A stretch of DNA of 14,925 bases from CAJBVG01 sp943360385 (GTDB lineage: Bacteria; Bacteroidota; Bacteroidia; Sphingobacteriales; Sphingobacteriaceae). The stretch covers positions 1 through 14,925 of the forward strand of contig CALRIM020000071.1 in the NCBI GenBank assembly GCA_943360385.1, given 5' to 3'. The stretch's first letter is position 1. The number at the start of each line of letters is the position of its first letter. The translations under genes and the position numbers were made by a program. The notes beneath the pieces were generated by a model that saw nothing but the letters and a program-made list of their open reading frames with translations, did not search any database and was not told the origin of the DNA. This document shows, one piece after another, positions 1 to 6,497 of this stretch.

Positions 1-375
1 ATTGGCAATGTTTTCGAAATCTTTTGTAAGTTTTAATTGAAGATCTTCTATCTGTTGACGTTGTTCTTTTAGTTTGTCGTCTTGTGCTTTGAAAAAAGTT
101 CGCGATTGTTCTAAGGATTTATTTGCATCGGCAAGCTTAGTACGCTCTGCTTCTATTTCAACTTTCAATTGGTTAATTTGATTTTTTAGTTCTTGAGCAA
201 ATACCGAATTGGTTCTTTCTTGATCTTTCAACTTTTCTTCTAAAACTGCTTTATTTGTTTTCAAAGTCGAAAGTTCATCGTTGTTTAAAGGCTCATTATT
301 TTTAGATTTTGTAATGAGCATACCAATGAAGTATCCAACACCAAGGCCAATAATTAAAAACACAATATTCATCAT
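1..375 (-). CDS. rmuC: RmuC family DNA recombination protein, N-terminal 125 residues (partial)
   Basis: Reading the minus strand from an ATG at 375-373 gives an open frame that runs off the left edge. Residues about 3-21 form a hydrophobic segment (FLIIGLGVGYFIGMLI), a single membrane anchor. Residues about 30-115 are a highly charged, Gln/Lys/Glu-rich coiled coil. The last visible residues, KDFENIAN, match the start of the conserved RmuC nuclease-like core (usually FENIANKIL). This anchor, coiled coil and core order is typical of RmuC, a protein linked to limiting DNA inversions and rearrangements; its enzymatic activity is not well established. The catalytic core lies outside the window. 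Met codons at 375 and 372 are adjacent, so the start is uncertain by one codon. On the minus strand a TATTTTTG box (387-380) ends 4 nt before the start. It is divergent from the DUF1801 gene. Confidence 0.85.
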   Translation of the reverse strand, partial: MMNIVFLIIGLGVGYFIGMLITKSKNNEPLNNDELSTLKTNKAVLEEKLKDQERTNSVFAQELKNQINQLKVEIEAERTKLADANKSLEQSRTFFKAQDDKLKEQRQQIEDLQLKLTKDFENIAN

Positions 376-433
376 GAAACAAAAATAACAAAAGAAATAT
401 CCCCACATCATGGTTATTTATTATTTTTAAAGT

Positions 434-808
434 ATGAATAGAAAAAACCCGTCAGCAGATAGATATACACTTGATTTACCGCCAGAGGATGGAATTATTA
501 TGGATGTATTAAGGGATTTTATTTTGGGTTTAAATGAAGATTTTGTAGAAACGTTTAAATATCAATGCCCTTTTTTTACTTATAATGGAATGTTCTGTTA
601 CCTAACCTTCGATAAAAAGATAAAGACCGTAGCGCTTGGGTTTGTATTGGGATATAAATTAGAAGATAAATATGGGTTGCTCTCTACGGATCGGAAGCAA
701 ATTAGGAAACTTCATTTTAAATCGGTTGACGATATTGATGAAGAAATATTGAAATATTATTTTGAACAGGCGATTTATCATCAAAATTTAAAGAAGAAAA
801 ACGGCTAA
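434..808 (+). CDS. DUF1801 domain protein
   Basis: This 124-residue soluble protein has no signal peptide or membrane segment. Residues about 15-115 fit the DUF1801 (YdhG-like) fold: an N-terminal helix (LPPEDGIIMDVLRDFILG), the 'etfKYQCPFFTYNGMFCYLTF' strand region, and a later 'kvaLGFVLGYKL' type strand. Members of this family include the Bacillus Fra iron chaperone, but many Bacteroidota copies have no assigned role, so I assign no function. The ATG at 434 is the first in frame and the protein has the usual family length. It is divergent from rmuC across 58 nt and lies 58 nt upstream of ffh. The gap before ffh holds a good promoter box, so the two are probably not strictly co-transcribed. 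Confidence 0.8.
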   Translation: MNRKNPSADRYTLDLPPEDGIIMDVLRDFILGLNEDFVETFKYQCPFFTYNGMFCYLTFDKKIKTVALGFVLGYKLEDKYGLLSTDRKQIRKLHFKSVDDIDEEILKYYFEQAIYHQNLKKKNG

Positions 809-833
809 AGATTTAAAAACAAGGAATGTTTGT

Positions 834-841
834 TAACTTTG
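834..841 (+). promoter_or_regulatory. Bacteroidota -7 promoter element upstream of ffh
   Basis: TAACTTTG matches the TAnnTTTG consensus exactly and lies 25 nt before the ffh ATG, which would leave a leader of roughly 15-20 nt. The -33 partner is weak: only a TTTA at 812-815, at 18 nt spacing, approximates TTTG. Chance matches to this box are expected in AT-rich DNA, so position is the main support. Confidence 0.55.
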
Positions 842-866
842 TAGGCTCAAATAATGTGTTAAGAAG

Positions 867-2204
867 ATGTTTGATAATTTAAGTGATAAGCTCGACAGAG
901 CATTTAAGGTATTAAAAGGACAGGGAAAAATTACGGAAATTAACGTAGCAGAAACCCTTAAGGAAGTACGTAAGGCATTATTAGATGCCGATGTAAACTA
1001 TAAAATTGCGAAGGATTTTACAGATAGAGTAAAAGAAAAAGCAATTGGTGCAAATGTGCTTACTTCTATATCTCCTAGTCAGTTAATGATTAAGATCGTT
1101 AATGACGAATTGGTAGCATTGATGGGAGGAGTTCAAGAGGAAATCAATTTAAAGGGCAACCCAAGTATCATATTAATTGCGGGTTTACAAGGATCGGGTA
1201 AAACTACCTTTTCTGGTAAATTGGCAAACTATTTAAAATCAAAAGGCAAAATCCCAATGTTAGTAGCGGCAGATGTTTACAGACCTGCGGCTATAGAACA
1301 ATTAAGAATTTTATCAGAACAAATTGGAGTTGCAGCACATACAGATTTTGATAGCAAAGACCCCGTAGCTATTGCATTAGAGGGTATAAAGAAAGCTAAA
1401 GCGAGTGGTTGCAATGTAGTAATTGTAGATACAGCTGGCCGTTTAGCGGTAGATGAGCAAATGATGGATGAGATTGCAAGAGTAAAATCGAGCATTAATC
1501 CGAATGAAATTTTGTTCGTGGTAGATTCAATGACTGGTCAGGATGCTGTAAATACAGCAAAAGCATTTAATGACAGGTTAGATTTTGATGGAGTTGTATT
1601 AACAAAATTAGATGGTGATACACGAGGTGGTGCTGCGATTACGATTAAAGCGGTTGTAAATAAACCAATTAAATTTATTGGTACTGGCGAAAAGATGGAG
1701 GCTATCGATGTGTTTTATCCAGAAAGGATGGCATCGAGGATTTTGGGAATGGGAGATGTGGTTTCATTAGTAGAAAGGGCACAGCAACAGTTTGATGAGG
1801 TAGAGGCAGCCAAACTTCAAAAGAAAATAAGAAAAAACCAGTTCGATTTCAGTGATTTCTTGAATCAGTTGCAACAGATTAAGAAAATGGGCAACCTAAA
1901 AGATCTGATGGGGATGATACCTGGTATGGGTAAAATGGTAAAAGATATAGACATTAGCGATGACGCATTTAAGCACATAGAAGCCATTATTCAATCGATG
2001 ACACCAACGGAAAGGGAACAACCAGAGGTGATAAATGGAAACAGAAAGAAAAGAATAGCAAGTGGAAGTGGGAGATCGATAGAGGAGGTAAACAAATTGC
2101 TGAAACAATTTGAAGACATGAAGAAGATGATGAAAATGATGAATGGGGGAGGTAATCCATTGAAAATGATGAGAAACAACCCTATGGCAGGAATGAAGAG
2201 GTAA
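867..2204 (+). CDS. ffh: Signal recognition particle GTPase Ffh
   Basis: Ffh binds 4.5S RNA to form the bacterial SRP. It captures signal sequences and membrane segments of nascent chains and delivers ribosomes to FtsY. The 445-residue length is normal. Residues 1-90 form the N domain. The G domain shows the P-loop GLQGSGKT (106-113), DVYRPAA (136-142), DTAGR (188-192) and TKLDGD (246-251). The Met-rich M domain begins near residue 300 and has methionine-dense stretches (MGNLKDLMGMIPGMGKM, and MMKMMNGGGNPLKMMRNNPMAGM at the C terminus) that bind signal peptides and RNA. The start at 867 gives the canonical MFDNLSDKL opening. It is followed by a hairpin terminator at 2259-2290. The ffh-rpsP-rimM-trmD-rplS order is shared with E. 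coli. Confidence 0.98.
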   Translation: MFDNLSDKLDRAFKVLKGQGKITEINVAETLKEVRKALLDADVNYKIAKDFTDRVKEKAIGANVLTSISPSQLMIKIVNDELVALMGGVQEEINLKGNPSIILIAGLQGSGKTTFSGKLANYLKSKGKIPMLVAADVYRPAAIEQLRILSEQIGVAAHTDFDSKDPVAIALEGIKKAKASGCNVVIVDTAGRLAVDEQMMDEIARVKSSINPNEILFVVDSMTGQDAVNTAKAFNDRLDFDGVVLTKLDGDTRGGAAITIKAVVNKPIKFIGTGEKMEAIDVFYPERMASRILGMGDVVSLVERAQQQFDEVEAAKLQKKIRKNQFDFSDFLNQLQQIKKMGNLKDLMGMIPGMGKMVKDIDISDDAFKHIEAIIQSMTPTEREQPEVINGNRKKRIASGSGRSIEEVNKLLKQFEDMKKMMKMMNGGGNPLKMMRNNPMAGMKR

Positions 2205-2258
2205 CAAAAAAACGTGTTTTGAACGCGTTTATGGATAAAATACTATTATTTAGTGCAT

Positions 2259-2290
2259 TAAAGCCTCGAATTTTCGGGGCTTTATTGTTT
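2259..2290 (+). terminator. Hairpin terminator after ffh
   Basis: TAAAGCCTCG (2259-2268) pairs with CGGGGCTTTA (2275-2284), with one G-T wobble and a 6-nt AT loop, followed by an imperfect T-rich run (TTGTTT). A smaller stem, AAACGTG/CGCGTTT (2210-2230, one wobble), lies between it and the ffh stop. It probably separates ffh transcription from rpsP. Confidence 0.7.
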
Positions 2291-2307
2291 AAATGAAAAT
2301 TAAATAG

Positions 2308-2315
2308 CATCTTTG
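2308..2315 (+). promoter_or_regulatory. Probable -7 promoter element upstream of rpsP
   Basis: CATCTTTG differs from TAnnTTTG at one position and is followed by CAGCC, so it reads TTTGC as in other boxes here. ATTG at 2284-2287 could be the -33 element at 20 nt spacing. Transcription would start near 2320, exactly where a leader hairpin begins. Confidence 0.5.
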
Positions 2316-2319
2316 CAGC

Positions 2320-2340
2320 CCTCATTGTGGAGAAATGAGG
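2320..2340 (+). promoter_or_regulatory. Leader hairpin at the predicted 5' end of rpsP mRNA
   Basis: CCTCAT (2320-2325) pairs perfectly with ATGAGG (2335-2340) around the 9-nt loop TGTGGAGAA. The stem starts at the predicted transcription start and lies 24 nt before the rpsP ATG. There is no T-run after it, so it is not an intrinsic terminator. A role as an S16 leader or mRNA-stabilising element is inference. Confidence 0.4.
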
Positions 2341-2364
2341 ATTTAACATTAAAAAATTAAACAC

Positions 2365-2916
2365 ATGCCAGTAAAAATCAGATTACAGAGACATGGTAAA
2401 AAAGCAAAAGCTTTTTATCACATTGTGGTGGCGGATTCACGTGCTCCGAGGGATGGTAAATTTATTGAAAAATTAGGGACTTATAATCCTAATACCAATC
2501 CAGCGACAATTGACATCAACACCGACAGCGCGGTTACTTGGTTGCACAATGGTGCACAACCAACGGAAACTGCAAGAGCAATTTTATCTTACAAAGGAGT
2601 TTTGTACAAGAGACACTTACAAATTGGTGTAACTAAAGGTGCAATTACGCAAGAGCAAGCAGATGCAAAATTTGCTACTTGGATGGAAGAGAAAACAGCT
2701 AAGGTTGACGCTAAAAAATCTAATCTTTCATCTTCAAAAGATGAAGCGAAGAAAGCTCGTTTAACATTAGAAGCAAAACAAAATCAAGAAAAAGCGAAAG
2801 CAATTGCTGCTAAAAATACTCCAGTAGTAGAAGAAGCACCAGTTGAAGAAGTTGTTGCAGAAACAGAAGTTGAAGCTCCTGAAGCTACAGATGCAACTGA
2901 AACTGCAGCTGAATAA
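2365..2916 (+). CDS. rpsP: 30S ribosomal protein bS16 with long C-terminal extension
   Basis: bS16 is a primary assembly protein of the 30S subunit. Residues 1-80 carry the conserved fold, beginning MPVKIRLQRHGKK and continuing through YHIVVADSRAPRDGKFIEKLGTYNP and a WLHNGAQPTETARAILS helix. At 183 residues the protein is about twice the usual bacterial length of 80-90. The extra C-terminal half is Lys/Ala-rich (about 105-150) and then strongly acidic (EEAPVEEVVAETEVEAPEATDATET). Such tails are usual for Bacteroidota S16 and are not a sign of fusion here. The start at 2365 gives the exact canonical N terminus. No clear Shine-Dalgarno precedes it, only an A-rich leader. rimM follows 18 nt after the stop, so the two are co-transcribed. 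Confidence 0.97.
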   Translation: MPVKIRLQRHGKKAKAFYHIVVADSRAPRDGKFIEKLGTYNPNTNPATIDINTDSAVTWLHNGAQPTETARAILSYKGVLYKRHLQIGVTKGAITQEQADAKFATWMEEKTAKVDAKKSNLSSSKDEAKKARLTLEAKQNQEKAKAIAAKNTPVVEEAPVEEVVAETEVEAPEATDATETAAE

Positions 2917-2934
2917 TTTTGTAAATTATTCTAT

Positions 2935-3459
2935 ATGTTAAATGATGATTATTTTTCTATAGGATATATCTCTAAAACAAGAGGACTAAAAGGAGAACTA
3001 CAACTATATTTAGAAGTAGAAAATCCACAAGATTATAAAAACATGGAATCGTTGTTTTTGGAAATTAACCAAAAACCGGTTCCATTTTTTATTTCAAAAC
3101 TATTGATTCAAAAAAATATCGTTTACATATATGTAGAAGATATCGATCATATAGATAAGGCAAAGAGTCTTGTAGGCAAAGGGGCTTACGTTCATGTAAA
3201 AAACAAACCTAAAAACACAAACGAAGATTCTCATAAGGCCTTAATAGGATTTATGGTTCAAGATGAACATCTTGGAGAACTTGGTATTATAAATGCTATT
3301 CAAGAACTACCCTCACAACTAATTGCAAACATGATCTATCAGAATAAGGAAGTATTATTTCCGTTAAATGATCAATTTGTTACAGGAATAGATAAGAAAT
3401 CTAAAACAATTCACGTTGATTTGCCAGAAGGTTTGATAGACATATATCTATCAAATTAA
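2935..3459 (+). CDS. rimM: Ribosome maturation factor RimM
   Basis: RimM binds S19 in the 30S head and helps late 16S rRNA processing and assembly. The 174-residue length is typical. The N-terminal beta-barrel shows the signature GYISKTRGLKGEL (10-22). A run of alternating strands and the DIDHIDKAKSLVGKGAYV segment follow. A PRC-barrel-like C-terminal domain starts near residue 100 (LIGFMVQDEHLGELGIINAIQELPSQLIA) and includes the VLFPLNDQFVTGID strand pair. It is co-oriented between rpsP (18 nt gap) and an exported-protein gene (5 nt gap), consistent with the conserved rpsP-rimM-trmD-rplS cluster. The start at 2935 is the first ATG after the rpsP stop and gives family length. Confidence 0.95.
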   Translation: MLNDDYFSIGYISKTRGLKGELQLYLEVENPQDYKNMESLFLEINQKPVPFFISKLLIQKNIVYIYVEDIDHIDKAKSLVGKGAYVHVKNKPKNTNEDSHKALIGFMVQDEHLGELGIINAIQELPSQLIANMIYQNKEVLFPLNDQFVTGIDKKSKTIHVDLPEGLIDIYLSN

Positions 3460-3464
3460 AATTA

Positions 3465-4013
3465 ATGGCAAAAAGGGTACTAACAATTTTCTATTTTCTA
3501 TTTTCATTTTTCTTTGTCTCCGCTCAACAAACAAAGCAGCGGTTCAAAGTTATTCATGCAGATAGCCTTTCGGCAATACCATATGCTACACTTCAAGTTA
3601 TACATAAAACTAATACCGCTATTACAGATGAAACAGGTATTGCACAATTAGATGTATCTATTGGTGATACTGTATTAATTCGAGCCCTTGGCTATTTTCC
3701 AATGCAAGTAGTAATTAATAATTTCGAAATGCCCCCTGTGTATCGTGCATTATTAATCCCCCAATCATTCAATATAAAAGAAATTACCATTAAGGGGATA
3801 AGAACAAAGGATGAATTAAGAATGGCAATTCTAAAAATGAGGATAGAGGAAAAGCAAAAAGATATACCTGGAATAAAATCCTACCATGGTTCTATGAAAA
3901 AACCAGCTGCAGGACCAATGAGTCCTATTTCTATGATATATGAAGCCGAGTGGGCAAAAAAGCAGCGGGCAAAAAAGTGGGGCAAGAACCTTATCATGCC
4001 TCAAATAAAGTAG
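3465..4013 (+). CDS. Exported carboxypeptidase-regulatory-like domain protein
   Basis: A 182-residue protein with a clear signal peptide (MAKRVLTIFYFLFSFFFVSA, probable cleavage after Ala20). Residues about 27-100 resemble the CarboxypepD_reg-like beta-sandwich common in Bacteroidota envelope proteins: a VIHADSLSAIPYATLQV strand, a 'TDETGIAQLDVSIGDTVLIRALGYFP' turn and strand, and a closing strand near LLIPQSFNIKEI. The remainder is basic, rich in Lys, Met and Pro, with no recognised domain. I do not know a specific function; an outer-membrane or periplasmic structural role is the best guess. It starts 5 nt after rimM and ends 28 nt before trmD, so it sits inside an otherwise conserved ribosome and tRNA maturation cluster. 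Confidence 0.75.
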   Translation: MAKRVLTIFYFLFSFFFVSAQQTKQRFKVIHADSLSAIPYATLQVIHKTNTAITDETGIAQLDVSIGDTVLIRALGYFPMQVVINNFEMPPVYRALLIPQSFNIKEITIKGIRTKDELRMAILKMRIEEKQKDIPGIKSYHGSMKKPAAGPMSPISMIYEAEWAKKQRAKKWGKNLIMPQIK

Positions 4014-4029
4014 AGAAAATGAAATTCAT

Positions 4030-4037
4030 TACCTTTG
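4030..4037 (+). promoter_or_regulatory. -7 promoter element directly before trmD
   Basis: TACCTTTG matches TAnnTTTG exactly and ends only 4 nt before the trmD ATG at 4042. If used, transcription would begin at or next to the start codon, giving a leaderless or nearly leaderless mRNA. No good TTTG -33 element is visible at the right distance, so a chance match is possible. Confidence 0.4.
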
Positions 4038-4041
4038 TGCT

Positions 4042-4713
4042 ATGATAATCGATATAGTAACGGTGGTACCTGGATTATTGGAAGGACCATTTTCTCATTC
4101 CATACTACAAAGAGCACAAAACAAAAACATTGTTCAAATACGTGTGCATAATTTACGCGAGTATGCGAATGGAAAACATAAGAATGTAGACGATTATCAA
4201 TACGGAGGAGGTTCTGGTATGGTAATGATGATAGAACCCTTTGTGAACTGTCTAGAGCACCTACAGCAATCTACAAAATACGATGAGGTGATTTTTTTAA
4301 CACCAGACGGGGAAACGCTAAAACAATCCATGGCTAATGAATTGAGTTTAAAAGGGAACTTGTTGATGTTATGTGGACATTACAAAGGAATAGACCAAAG
4401 GATAAGGGACCATTTTGTAACGAAAGAGATTTCTATAGGTGATTATGTACTAAGTGGAGGAGAACTAGCTGCAGCCGTGCTTGTAGACAGCATTGTTAGG
4501 CTCATCCCAGGAGTATTAAATGATGAAACTTCGGCATTATCAGATTCTTTTCAGGATGGCTTATTAAGTCCACCTGTTTATACAAGACCCGCAGATTTTA
4601 GAGGAATGAAAGTTCCAGACATTTTAATTGGCGGAAATACGCCTGAAGTAGAAAAGTGGAGATTTGAGAAGGCAATAGAAAGAACAAAAGAACGACGCCC
4701 AGACTTGCTTTAA
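4042..4713 (+). CDS. trmD: tRNA (guanine-N1-)-methyltransferase TrmD
   Basis: TrmD transfers methyl from S-adenosylmethionine to N1 of G37 next to the anticodon of tRNAs reading CNN and some other codons, which prevents +1 frameshifting. The length is 223 residues. Hallmarks include IDIVTVVPGLLEGPFSHSI (3-21), DDYQYGGGSGMVMM (50-63), and the SPOUT trefoil-knot SAM site LCGHYKGIDQRI (110-121) with ISIGDYVLSGGELAA (130-144). SDSFQDGLLSPPVYTRP (167-183) contains Asp168, equivalent to the catalytic Asp. The ATG at 4042 gives the canonical N terminus and leaves no room for a Shine-Dalgarno after the nearby promoter box. It may be transcribed both from the rpsP operon and from its own promoter. Confidence 0.98.
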   Translation: MIIDIVTVVPGLLEGPFSHSILQRAQNKNIVQIRVHNLREYANGKHKNVDDYQYGGGSGMVMMIEPFVNCLEHLQQSTKYDEVIFLTPDGETLKQSMANELSLKGNLLMLCGHYKGIDQRIRDHFVTKEISIGDYVLSGGELAAAVLVDSIVRLIPGVLNDETSALSDSFQDGLLSPPVYTRPADFRGMKVPDILIGGNTPEVEKWRFEKAIERTKERRPDLL

Positions 4714-4790
4714 GAGGGTTTTCCACATATAGAGGCACGGAAAGTCTTTATTTTTTTGATATTTTATTTTTATGTTGATAAAATAATCCC

Positions 4791-4798
4791 TATACTTG
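4791..4798 (+). promoter_or_regulatory. Probable -7 promoter element upstream of rplS
   Basis: TATACTTG differs from TAnnTTTG at one position and is followed by CAATCC. The start of transcription would fall near 4803-4805. The -33 region is T-rich (TTTT near 4767-4770) without a clean TTTG. The 132-nt gap after trmD supports a separate rplS promoter. Confidence 0.5.
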
Positions 4799-4803
4799 CA
4801 ATC

Positions 4804-4826
4804 CGATTTTTACGGGCTAAAAATCG
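4804..4826 (+). promoter_or_regulatory. Leader hairpin at the predicted 5' end of rplS mRNA
   Basis: CGATTTTTA (4804-4812) pairs perfectly with TAAAAATCG (4818-4826) around a 5-nt loop CGGGC. The stem begins at the predicted transcription start and ends 19 nt before the rplS ATG. The only GC-rich stretch is the loop, as expected of a binding or recognition loop rather than a terminator. An L19 autoregulatory leader is plausible but unproven. Confidence 0.45.
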
Positions 4827-4845
4827 ATTTTAAAGGCTTAATATC

Positions 4846-5196
4846 ATGGATTTAGTAAAATTTGTAGACGCACAGAACCACAAAAATGAATTACCTACGT
4901 TTAACTCAGGTGATACTGTAACTGTTCATTATAAAATTAAAGAAGGAAACAAAGAGCGTATTCAACAATACCAAGGTGTTGTTATTCAACGCAACGGTAC
5001 TGGTGCAACGGAAACGTTCACAGTTCGTAAAATCTCTAACTCAATTGGAGTAGAGCGTATTTTCCCTGTAAACTCACCTAATATCGATAAAGTAGAGGTG
5101 AATTCTAGAGGAGCTGTTCGTAGAGCAAAATTATATTACCTACGCGCACTTACAGGTAAAAAAGCTAGAATTAAAGAAAAAAGAGGTTCTTATTAA
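4846..5196 (+). CDS. rplS: 50S ribosomal protein bL19
   Basis: bL19 lies at the 30S-50S interface of the 50S subunit. The 116-residue product carries the whole family pattern: an N-terminal helix (VKFVDAQ), FNSGDTVTVHYKIKEGNKERIQQYQGVVI, the signature RNGTGATETFTVRKIS (about 50-65) and IGVERIFPVNSPNI, then the basic end VRRAKLYYLRALTGKKARIKEKRG. The start at 4846 gives family length. It is the last gene of the ribosomal cluster, with a 132-nt spacer after trmD holding its own probable promoter and leader hairpin. A strong terminator follows within 20 nt. Confidence 0.98.
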   Translation: MDLVKFVDAQNHKNELPTFNSGDTVTVHYKIKEGNKERIQQYQGVVIQRNGTGATETFTVRKISNSIGVERIFPVNSPNIDKVEVNSRGAVRRAKLYYLRALTGKKARIKEKRGSY

Positions 5197-5214
5197 TCTC
5201 TTATGCTATAGAAT

Positions 5215-5246
5215 AACCCTCAGCCCACAAAAGCTGGGGGTTTTTT
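5215..5246 (+). terminator. Intrinsic terminator after rplS
   Basis: AACCCTCAGC (5215-5224) pairs with GCTGGGGGTT (5233-5242), one G-T wobble and an 8-nt loop, running into TTTTTT (5241-5246). It closes the ffh-rplS block ahead of the dehydrogenase gene. Confidence 0.85.
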
Positions 5247-5270
5247 GTTTAAAAAAATTATAACACAAAA

Positions 5271-6497
5271 ATGAAAGACCTATTAAAAAAATACGAAGAG
5301 AAAAGACCAGAGATTGTTTTTGAGTGGAAAGATCCAGAAACAGAGGCAGAGGGTTGGGTAGTGATTAACTCATTAAGAGGAGGAGCTGCCGGTGGAGGTA
5401 CTCGTATGCGCAAAGGATTAGATAAACGAGAAGTAGAATCGTTGGCTAAAACAATGGAAGTAAAGTTTACGGTTTCTGGTCCTGCGATAGGTGGAGCAAA
5501 ATCAGGAATAAATTTTGATCCAGCTGACCCAAGAAAAAAAGGAGTTCTAGAAAGATGGTACAAAGCTGTAATTCCTTTGTTGAAAAACTACTATGGAACA
5601 GGTGGAGATCTAAATATTGATGAAATTCATGAAGTAATTCCGATGACCGAAGCATATGGATTATGGCACCCACAAGAAGGTGTTATTAATGGTCATTTTA
5701 AAGCACATGAAAACGAAAAAATCCAACAAATTGGTCAATTAAGATTTGGGGTTTCTAAGGTATTAGAAAATGAAAAATACTCACCATCATTAGAGAAAAA
5801 ATATTTAGTAGCAGATATGATTACTGGTTTTGGTGTTTCTGAATCAGCCCGTCATTTTTACAATATATACGGTGGATCGATTGTAGGAAAAAGAGTTATT
5901 ATTCAAGGCTTCGGAAATGTTGGTGCAGCAGCAGCTTTTTATTTAACACAGGCTGGTGCAAAAGTAGTTGGTATAATAGATAGAGTTGGTGGGTTAATAG
6001 ATGAGAATGGATTTACGTTTGAAGAAATTAAAAATCTATTTATAAATAGAAAAGGTAATACATTAGTTAGTGAAAATTTGATTTCATTTGAAGATGTAAA
6101 TGCTAAAATTTGGGATATAAATGCAGAAGTATTTATTCCTGCTGCAGCATCTAGACTAGTCACAAAAGACCAAGTAGAAAGAATGAAAAAAGCAGGAATG
6201 GAAGTTATTGCATGTGGGGCTAATGTACCTTTTGCTGATCCAGAAATTTTCTTTGGACCAACAGGAGAATATGCTGATGAAAACTTAAGTGTAATACCCG
6301 ATTTTATTTCTAATTGTGGTATGGCTAGAGTGTTTGCATACTTAATGAATAAAGGCGTAACGGTTACAGATGAAGCAATTTTTGAAGACACATCTGCTGT
6401 TATATGCAAGGCTCTTGAAAAAGCACACGCACAAAATAATTCTAAAACACATATTGCAAAAACAAGTTTCGAAATAGCACTTAAACAATTAGTATAA
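5271..6497 (+). CDS. Glu/Leu/Phe/Val family amino acid dehydrogenase
   Basis: This 408-residue cytoplasmic enzyme should catalyse reversible NAD(P)-dependent oxidative deamination of an amino acid to its 2-oxo acid plus ammonia. The substrate domain shows GGAAGGGTRMR (37-47), AKTMEVKFTVSGPAIGGAKSG (59-79, with Lys65 and Lys77 in the positions of the substrate and catalytic lysines) and GTGGDLNIDE (109-118, Asp113 as the likely catalytic acid). The dinucleotide domain has GFGNVG (213-218), then a strand ending in Asp237, and later FIPAAASRLV and CGANVPF. The residues that would separate glutamate, leucine and valine specificity cannot be read safely, so I give no symbol. It starts 74 nt after rplS, beyond a terminator. 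Its TAA shares its last A with the ATG of the MscS gene, suggesting co-translation. Confidence 0.92.
   Translation: MKDLLKKYEEKRPEIVFEWKDPETEAEGWVVINSLRGGAAGGGTRMRKGLDKREVESLAKTMEVKFTVSGPAIGGAKSGINFDPADPRKKGVLERWYKAVIPLLKNYYGTGGDLNIDEIHEVIPMTEAYGLWHPQEGVINGHFKAHENEKIQQIGQLRFGVSKVLENEKYSPSLEKKYLVADMITGFGVSESARHFYNIYGGSIVGKRVIIQGFGNVGAAAAFYLTQAGAKVVGIIDRVGGLIDENGFTFEEIKNLFINRKGNTLVSENLISFEDVNAKIWDINAEVFIPAAASRLVTKDQVERMKKAGMEVIACGANVPFADPEIFFGPTGEYADENLSVIPDFISNCGMARVFAYLMNKGVTVTDEAIFEDTSAVICKALEKAHAQNNSKTHIAKTSFEIALKQLV

Noticed and set aside
1896..2207. Two overlapping minus-strand frames across the 3' end of ffh
   Set aside because: Both are translations of the Met-rich M domain in antisense, giving Phe/His/Leu runs. 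They look like shadows, not genes.
2365..2916. Possible gene fusion in rpsP because the protein is twice the usual bS16 length
   Set aside because: Long Lys/Ala-rich and acidic C-terminal tails are usual in Bacteroidota S16. The tail has no recognisable second domain.
4714..4760. Weak TTTCC/GGAAA stem followed by a T-run after trmD
   Set aside because: A 5-bp stem with a long loop in AT-rich DNA is too weak to call a terminator.
5939..6409. Long open frame (156 codons) on the minus strand inside the amino acid dehydrogenase gene
   Set aside because: It is antisense to a gene with clear catalytic motifs, its translation matches no family, and it has no promoter or start context. AT-rich coding DNA often leaves such frames open.
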